Of a DNA stretch of 36,546 nucleotides, positions 31,178-36,546 are shown piece after piece. The notes under the pieces are model-generated. The model saw only the letters and a list, made by a program, of their open reading frames with translations. It was not told the DNA's origin and ran no database searches. The translations under genes were made by a program, and so were the position numbers. Every line of letters starts with the position of its first letter. Positions within the stretch are counted from its first letter, which is position 1. The stretch is from Candidatus Hydrogenedentota bacterium (GTDB lineage Bacteria; Hydrogenedentota; Hydrogenedentia; Hydrogenedentales; SLHB01): NCBI GenBank assembly GCA_013359265.1, contig JABWCD010000041.1, positions 1 through 36,546 on the forward strand, in the 5' to 3' direction.

Positions 31178-33529
31178 TTAGAACCGGAACCCGCCCTGCA
31201 GGTGGAGCTTTCCAGAACCCTGATCGTCGTCGGGGTTCAGCGGGAAGCCGTAGTCCAGCCGGATTGGGCCCATCATCGGGATGTCGAACCCGAGACCTAC
31301 ACCGATACTGTATTTCATATCGCCGGGATCGAAATCTCCCGGTTCGAGCCACACGCCACCGGAATCCATGAACAGATAGGTGCGGAAGAATTTGCTTGCT
31401 TTGTACTTCAGTTCGAGCGAGTTTAGCAGGCGCAACTCTCCGCCGACGGAAACGTCGTCGCCGAACAGGCCAAGGATTTCGGGTTCTTTCGGACCGACGT
31501 CGCGCGCGTCGTAGCCGCGAATTGTGGTCGAGCCGCCCGCGAAGTAGCGCGACGCCAGCGGGATGTGTTCGCTACCGCCCATTGCGCCGCCGATGCCCTG
31601 GCGCGAGCGAACCGAGAACACCCATTTCTTTTCCTCGTCGAAGCTAAAGAACCACGTCGAATCGTGATCGAATTTCCAGAACTCGTTGTCGCCGCCGAAT
31701 GCCCACTCGATTTGGAAGTCGTGCCGCGCGCCGGTGGAGGGATCGCGGTTCGAGTCGACGGTCGTGCGATTGAAACCCCAGACGGTGCTGATGGTCGAGT
31801 CGCCGCCGATGTACTCGTAGTAGGGACTGAACCGGCCGTACCGCAGGTCGCTGTAGTTTACGTTGGCGTAGCCCAAGGACGCGCGCGCGGTGTTGTATGG
31901 CGAGAGGACCTTGCCGAACCGAATGCGCGCGCCTTGCGTTTCCTGGGAGTAGTCGGTGCCGCCGTTGTCGTAGTCATAGGATTCGTCGAAGATGTCGAAC
32001 CCGAACAACAGGGGGTACCCGAAGATTTCCGGATCGGAGAAACTGAGGCTGTATTCGTCACGGCGCTGTCCGAGCGCGACGCGCAGGCGTAACTGTTGGC
32101 CGCCGCCCTGGAAGGAGGGCCAATTCGCGATGTCGAAGTTGTTGAAGCGCAGTTCGGTGTACCCGCCGACGCCTTCTTCCGTGTTGTACCCTGCGCCGAA
32201 GTTGAAGTAGCTGGTCTTGCCTTCTTCGACATCGACAAGCAGGTTGGAGTGGCGCGGGTCCTCGGGGATGTCCTGCGTCGAGAACCGGATGGCGTCGTAG
32301 TACTCGGTGGATTCGAGCCGGCGGTGGCTGGCTTCGAGCAGGCTGCCATCGAACCGCTCGCCCGGGTTCAGGAAGATTTCGCGGCGCACGACGTCGTCCC
32401 GCGTCGTTTCGTTTCCGGTGACGGTGATTTCCTTGACGTATTTGAGGTCGCCTTCGCTGATTTGCTGTACGACGTGCGTCGTTTTGTTCTCTTTATCGAG
32501 GGTAACCTGCGGTTCGACGGTCGCGTTGATGTAGCCGCTCGACGTGTAGCCCTTCTCGATGATCTCGGCGTCGGCGGTCACCTGGCTCTTGTTGTGGACC
32601 TCGCCCGGCTTGGTCTTGGTGATGTCCATGATTTCGTCATCGTCGTACACTTCGTTGCTGCCGGGTTCGACGGTCGCAACGGTGTATTCGGGCCCTTCGA
32701 CGACGCTCACCGAAATGTCGACGGATTTGCCGTTCTCCGAATAGGTCATCTCCGTGCCGGTGATTTCGGCTTCCATGCGGCCGACGTCGCCGTACTTGTC
32801 GATGACTTTCGAGAGGTCGGACTCGAATTTCGACTCGTCATACTTTCCGCCGAGGAACCACCACCGGCGCTTCGTCTCCATGCCTTTTTTCAATTTCCGG
32901 TCGCTGAGACGTTCGTTGCCCTCGAAGCTGAGCGAACTGATTTTCGCCTTCTTGCCTTCGGTGATCATGTAGGTGATGCGGACGCGCGACGGTCCGACTT
33001 CTTCGACGACGATGTCGACGGCGGCGTTGGGCATGCCTTTCGACTGGTACAACTTGAGCACGGCGTCGCGCTCTTCCTCGTAGCCTTCCTCGACAAAGGT
33101 GTCGCCCTCTTTCCACGTCGTGGCGGCGCGAATCGTACGCGACTTAATCTTGTCGTTGCCGATGATTTTAATTTCGGAGATAACCCGCTTTTCGTCGACG
33201 ATGTACGTCACAATGACGCCATCGCCCGACGCGGTCACGTCGCCCTTGATGGAATTGAAGAAGGTTGTGTCATAAAGGCGGCGGATGTCGCGCGAGATGG
33301 CGAGTTGGCTGTAAGACTGCCCCGCCTGCACTTCGAGCTGGCTGCGGACGAGTTGTTCGCTGACGCGTTCGAGGCCGTTGATTCGGACTTCGGATATGAC
33401 CTTGCCTTCGTAATCCTGCGCGAACGCGGGCGTGGATCCCACTACGAACGGCAAAACGAGGAATGCCCCCCACCCCACGAACGTAAAGGCTGAGGGCCGG
33501 TTCCTACGGAAGCGGCTGGCTTTTGTCAA
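31178..33529 (-). CDS. bamA: BamA outer-membrane protein assembly factor
   Basis: 783 residues. Signal peptide 1-37 (ending PAFA-Q). Five POTRA domains are expected over about 40-410; the start pattern GKVISEVRINGLERVSEQLV is seen early and YVKEITVTGNETTRDDVVRREIFLNPGE in the last one. A 16-strand Omp85 barrel follows (about 430-783) with STTIRGYDARDVGP as the L6 (V/I)RGY/F motif, and the protein ends in Phe. BamA inserts beta-barrel proteins in the outer membrane. The start is TTG, overlapping the clpC stop (TTGA, 33526-33529). GGAAGG nine bases before it lies inside clpC, so reinitiation is likely. Confidence 0.95.
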   Translation of the reverse strand: MTKASRFRRNRPSAFTFVGWGAFLVLPFVVGSTPAFAQDYEGKVISEVRINGLERVSEQLVRSQLEVQAGQSYSQLAISRDIRRLYDTTFFNSIKGDVTASGDGVIVTYIVDEKRVISEIKIIGNDKIKSRTIRAATTWKEGDTFVEEGYEEERDAVLKLYQSKGMPNAAVDIVVEEVGPSRVRITYMITEGKKAKISSLSFEGNERLSDRKLKKGMETKRRWWFLGGKYDESKFESDLSKVIDKYGDVGRMEAEITGTEMTYSENGKSVDISVSVVEGPEYTVATVEPGSNEVYDDDEIMDITKTKPGEVHNKSQVTADAEIIEKGYTSSGYINATVEPQVTLDKENKTTHVVQQISEGDLKYVKEITVTGNETTRDDVVRREIFLNPGERFDGSLLEASHRRLESTEYYDAIRFSTQDIPEDPRHSNLLVDVEEGKTSYFNFGAGYNTEEGVGGYTELRFNNFDIANWPSFQGGGQQLRLRVALGQRRDEYSLSFSDPEIFGYPLLFGFDIFDESYDYDNGGTDYSQETQGARIRFGKVLSPYNTARASLGYANVNYSDLRYGRFSPYYEYIGGDSTISTVWGFNRTTVDSNRDPSTGARHDFQIEWAFGGDNEFWKFDHDSTWFFSFDEEKKWVFSVRSRQGIGGAMGGSEHIPLASRYFAGGSTTIRGYDARDVGPKEPEILGLFGDDVSVGGELRLLNSLELKYKASKFFRTYLFMDSGGVWLEPGDFDPGDMKYSIGVGLGFDIPMMGPIRLDYGFPLNPDDDQGSGKLHLQGGFRF

Positions 33530-35985
33530 TTAACGATACCTTCCGCTATGGGCACAACCGGTTCGAATACCAGTTTGTCTTCCTGCTCCGAGGGGCGCAC
33601 GTCAATGCGCATTCCCGGGGCGAAAGCCCCCTTCAATAGCGCTTCAGAGAGCGGGTCTTCAACGTATTGCTGTACGGCGCGCCGCAACGGACGTGCGCCG
33701 TACTGCTCATCGCTACCTACCCGCACGACGAATTCCTTGGCCTCGTCGCTGAGCGATAGCTCGTAACCCTTCTCCCCGACACGTTCTATCACTTCTGCCA
33801 CGTGTATGTCAACAATCCTCACCAATTCGTCGTGCGTCAGACGGTGGAATACGACCAGTTCGTCCACCCTGTTCAGGAACTCGGGGTTGAATATCTTCTT
33901 GACCTCTTCCATCACCCGGGACTGCATTTCCTTGTATTCGTCTTCCTTGTTGCCGCGGGTGAAGCCCATCTGGGTGCTGCGGCCGATGCGCCGCGCGCCG
34001 ACGTTGCTGGTCATGACGATGACGGTGTTGCGGAAGTCCACTTTACGGCCGGTCGAGTCGGTCATGTGGCCGTCTTCGAGCACCTGCAAGAGGATGTTAA
34101 ACACGTCCGGGTGGGCCTTTTCGATTTCGTCGAATAGGACGACCGAATAGGGGCGGCGACGGACCTGTTCGGTCAGTTGGCCGCCTTCGTTGTAGCCGAC
34201 GTATCCCGGGGGGGCGCCCGCCAGGCGCGAGACCGCGAACTTTTCCATGTACTCGCTCATGTCGATCGTGATGAGGGCGTCTTCGCTCCCGAAGAGGAAC
34301 GAGGCGAGGGACTTGGCGAGCAAGGTCTTTCCGACGCCGGTCGGCCCGAGGAACAGGAACGAACCGACGGGGCGGCGGGTATTGCGCAGGCCGGCGCGGG
34401 AACGCTGAATCGCGCGCGTGACGGCGTCAACCGCGCTTTCCTGGCCGACAACGGCCTTGTGCAGTTCGTCGCGCATGCGGAGGAGCCTGTGCGATTCGGT
34501 TTCTTCGAGTTTTGTGAGCGGGATACCGGTCCACTTCGACACGACATATGCGATGTCGTCTTCGGTGACGACCATCTCGGCGGAGTCGCGCTTCTTCTCC
34601 CAGTCGCGCAGTTTTTCTTCGCGCTCGCTGATGAGGTTGCGCTCTTTGTCGCGCAGACTGGCGGCGCGTTCGTACTCCTGCCGGCGGATGGCCGCTTCCT
34701 TTTCGTGTGTAATCTTCTCGATCTCGGCCTCGAGTTCCTTGATCGAGTTCGGCCGCGTGGTGATTTGCAGGCGCGCGCGGCTGCCGGCTTCGTCGATCAC
34801 GTCCACCGCCTTATCCGGCAGGAAGCGATCGGTGATGTACTGGTTCGACATTTTCGCCGCAGCGACGATGGCATCGTCCGAGAACTTCACCCGATGGTGC
34901 GCTTCGTACTTGTCGCGCAGGCCCTTGATGATTTCGATGGTCTGGTCCACCGACGGCGCATCGACGATAATTGTCTGGAAACGCCGCGCAAGCGCCGCGT
35001 CCTTTTCGATGTGCTTGCGGTATTCGTCCATGGTTGTCGCGCCGATGCACTGCAATTCGCCGCGCGCCAAGGAGGGTTTCAGCATGTTTGCCGCGTCCAC
35101 GGCGCCTTCGGCCGCGCCGGCGCCGACGATCGTGTGCAACTCGTCGATAAACAGAATGATGTTGTCCGCGCGGCGGATTTCTTTCATGACGGATTTGAGG
35201 CGTTCTTCGAACTGGCCGCGGTATTTTGTTCCGGCGACGACGCCCGCGAGATCGAGCGTGAGCACGCGTCGGTTGCGCAGCAGATCGGGCACGTCGCCGT
35301 TTACGATTGCCTGCGCCAGGCCTTCCACGATCGCCGTCTTGCCGACACCGGCTTCGCCGATCAGCACGGGATTGTTCTTTGTGCGGCGGCTGAGAATCTG
35401 GATAACGCGCTCGATTTCGGCTTCGCGTCCGATGACGGGATCGAGCTTGTCCTCGTGGGCAAGCGCGGTGAGGTCCCGGCCGAACGTATCGAGTGCGGGA
35501 GTCTGGCTTTTCTTGCTGGTGCTGGCCTGTTGGCCGCTGGGCTTGCTCGAATCGCCGAGCAGGCGAATGACCTCGGCCTGAATCTTCTCGAGGTCGATCT
35601 TCATGTCCTGAAGGACCTTGGCCGCGATGCCCTCGCCTTCTTTCACCAGCCCGAGGAGGATGTGTTCGGTGCCGATGTAGTTGTGATTGAACCGGCGCGC
35701 CTCTTCGACGGCCAGTTCCAGGACCTTTTTGGCGCGGGGAGTGAAGGCGATGTCGTCGTTGGAGACGACGGCATTGCCCTTTTGAATCTGGTGCTCGATT
35801 TCGAGCGATAATTCGTCGAGGTTGACGCCGAGATTTTCGAGCGCGCGCGCCGCAATGCCGTCCGGCTCGCGGCACAACCCGAGCAGGATGTGTTCGGTGC
35901 GGACGTATTCACTGCCTAAGCGGGTCGCTTCCTCACGCGCGGCGCTGACAACATGCTTGGCTCGTTCGGTAAACCGTTCCCACAT
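33526..35985 (-). CDS. clpC: ClpC-type AAA+ unfoldase
   Basis: 819 residues from ATG 35985, chosen because [20 protein letters not shown] is the conserved ClpC start; AGAGG lies about nine bases upstream. Two Clp_N repeats (1-140) are followed by AAA-1 with Walker A GEAGVGKT (210-217). A linker carries a UVR-like motif ([15 protein letters not shown]), which separates ClpC from ClpB/ClpA. AAA-2 follows with Walker [15 protein letters not shown] in AAA-2 resembles the loop tripeptide that docks ClpP. It unfolds substrates for ClpP, which is not in the window. It is the first gene of the envelope operon and is translationally coupled to bamA. Confidence 0.95.
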   Translation of the reverse strand: MWERFTERAKHVVSAAREEATRLGSEYVRTEHILLGLCREPDGIAARALENLGVNLDELSLEIEHQIQKGNAVVSNDDIAFTPRAKKVLELAVEEARRFNHNYIGTEHILLGLVKEGEGIAAKVLQDMKIDLEKIQAEVIRLLGDSSKPSGQQASTSKKSQTPALDTFGRDLTALAHEDKLDPVIGREAEIERVIQILSRRTKNNPVLIGEAGVGKTAIVEGLAQAIVNGDVPDLLRNRRVLTLDLAGVVAGTKYRGQFEERLKSVMKEIRRADNIILFIDELHTIVGAGAAEGAVDAANMLKPSLARGELQCIGATTMDEYRKHIEKDAALARRFQTIIVDAPSVDQTIEIIKGLRDKYEAHHRVKFSDDAIVAAAKMSNQYITDRFLPDKAVDVIDEAGSRARLQITTRPNSIKELEAEIEKITHEKEAAIRRQEYERAASLRDKERNLISEREEKLRDWEKKRDSAEMVVTEDDIAYVVSKWTGIPLTKLEETESHRLLRMRDELHKAVVGQESAVDAVTRAIQRSRAGLRNTRRPVGSFLFLGPTGVGKTLLAKSLASFLFGSEDALITIDMSEYMEKFAVSRLAGAPPGYVGYNEGGQLTEQVRRRPYSVVLFDEIEKAHPDVFNILLQVLEDGHMTDSTGRKVDFRNTVIVMTSNVGARRIGRSTQMGFTRGNKEDEYKEMQSRVMEEVKKIFNPEFLNRVDELVVFHRLTHDELVRIVDIHVAEVIERVGEKGYELSLSDEAKEFVVRVGSDEQYGARPLRRAVQQYVEDPLSEALLKGAFAPGMRIDVRPSEQEDKLVFEPVVPIAEGIVN

Positions 35986-36065
35986 AATATGATAGCCTCT
36001 AAGACTTCCGGCGGGGATTCTGGTGTAGATGCTCGATCCGGTCCACCCGCCTTGCCGGCGCAAGT

Positions 36066-36094
36066 ACTATACACTAACACGCGACCGCCGCGAA
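36066..36094 (-). promoter_or_regulatory. Weak candidate promoter of the clpC-bamA operon
   Basis: Minus strand TTCGCG (36094-36089), 17 bp, TATAGT (36071-36066). The -10 is good (five of six) but the -35 is poor. The leader would be about 75 nt. No CIRCE or CtsR-like operator was recognised nearby. Confidence 0.25.
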
Positions 36095-36331
36095 ACCTTT
36101 CGCGCGGGGAATGGACGTTTGGTGTGGCGCAGCTATTCAGTGAATCGCGGGACCCACGCACGGTCTTCGCCGAGCTACGGAGGAGGAGCTTCGACTTTCC
36201 CGCGGAGACACGGAGATCAAGGAGAATCATCGCGGGACGTGCTGCGAAACGACCTGTGTTTGGATGACGGATTTTAGGAATTGGGCGAAGGTTAGTGGGG
36301 TTGAGGGGACAAAGCGGAGCTTTTCAAGAGT

Positions 36332-36446
36332 GCGTTCCCAACTGGAAAGTTGAGAACGAGTACTGGAAAGTTGGGAACGAGGCGGGTACTTCGTAACGAG
36401 TAATATCGATTACGATTACGATTACGATTACGAGCACGAGCACGAG
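36332..36446 (+). repeat. REP-like palindromes followed by a GATTACG/GAGCACG run
   Basis: GCGTTCCCAACT-GGAA-AGTTGAGAACGAG (36332-36360) is followed at once by a second half unit with AGTTGGGAACGAG (36361-36381). A run of four GATTACG units then GAGCACG units follows (36407-36446). The order matches the tandem units at 14912-15130. AAGCGGAGCTTTTCA just before it (about 36311-36326) also resembles the AAAGCAGAGCTTTT block of the module at 14.8 kb. Confidence 0.7.
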
Positions 36447-36546
36447 ATTGGGCGGCCCCCGTTTTGTAGACCAAGTGAAATGTTAGGGAACCGGGGTTGG
36501 TTGATTGCATGTTAGCCGATTCCTGGTGCGTGTGCTACTGTAGGTT

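Larger units (their letters stand above)
35986..36546. other. Upstream region of clpC, ending in repeats
   Basis: About 560 bp without a convincing gene. The first 100 bp form the clpC leader and promoter region. A CGCGGAGACACGGAGAT segment lies at about 36199-36215. From 36300 on, dispersed repeats occur (listed separately). Short frames here have no recognisable product. The last 100 bp show nothing I can name. Confidence 0.6.

Noticed and set aside
34177-35811. Plus-strand frame of 544 codons opposite clpC
   Set aside because: ClpC on the other strand is conserved from end to end, so this is a codon-bias shadow.

Overview
The window looks like chromosomal DNA of a GC-rich, diderm (Gram-negative) bacterium. 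It carries lipid A genes (lpxD and an lpxC-fabZ fusion), BamA, two Skp/OmpH chaperones and a LolA-like protein, all outer-membrane biogenesis functions, beside a ClpC-type unfoldase with a UVR motif and a DivIVA-domain protein. The LpxC-FabZ fusion and the repeat-rich intergenic DNA fit an FCB/PVC-like or candidate-phylum lineage such as Hydrogenedentota. That placement is inference, not proof.

Layout. 1-93: truncated end of an IS3-family element. 99-589: a MITE-like unit with 43-bp terminal inverted repeats. 590-860: 9-bp-period tandem repeats. 916-5117 (minus): DUF2207 membrane protein and a large MscS-type channel, translationally coupled. 5221-6570 (plus): membrane glycosyltransferase, divergent from the channel. 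6567-7583 (minus): MDR oxidoreductase. 7745-11142 (plus): operon of proC, a lipoprotein, divIVA, lolA-like and maf. 11143-12128: repeat-rich and gene-free. 12129-14652: divergent alpha/beta-hydrolase and membrane-anchored Asp-box propeller, flanked by inverted copies of one repeat. 14653-15197: more repeats. 15198-23544 (minus): type IV pilus operon, read from the high-coordinate end as MshEN/DnaA-like ATPase, pilB, pilT, pilS, pilR. 23960-24874 (minus): PAS-GGDEF diguanylate cyclase. 25332-26444 (plus): DegP/HtrA-type protease. 26452-35985 (minus): envelope operon clpC, bamA, skp, skp, lpxD, lpxC-fabZ and a hypothetical gene. 35986-36546: upstream region ending in another copy of the dispersed repeats.

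How the genes work together. The envelope operon joins protein quality control (ClpC) to beta-barrel assembly (BamA), periplasmic chaperoning (Skp) and lipid A synthesis. The pilus operon holds both motor ATPases and a PilS/PilR two-component pair. Its first gene is the standout: an 806-residue fusion of an MshEN (c-di-GMP-binding type) domain, a block of about 40-residue repeats and a DnaA-type AAA+ module without a visible DNA-binding domain IV. A diguanylate cyclase lies just upstream, so a local c-di-GMP circuit acting on the two MshEN proteins is plausible.

The non-coding parts share a dispersed repeat family: GATTACG/GAGCACG runs, palindromic REP-like units and small hairpins at 11.2-12.1, 14.65-15.2 and 36.3-36.45 kb. 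No tRNA, rRNA or CRISPR array was recognised.
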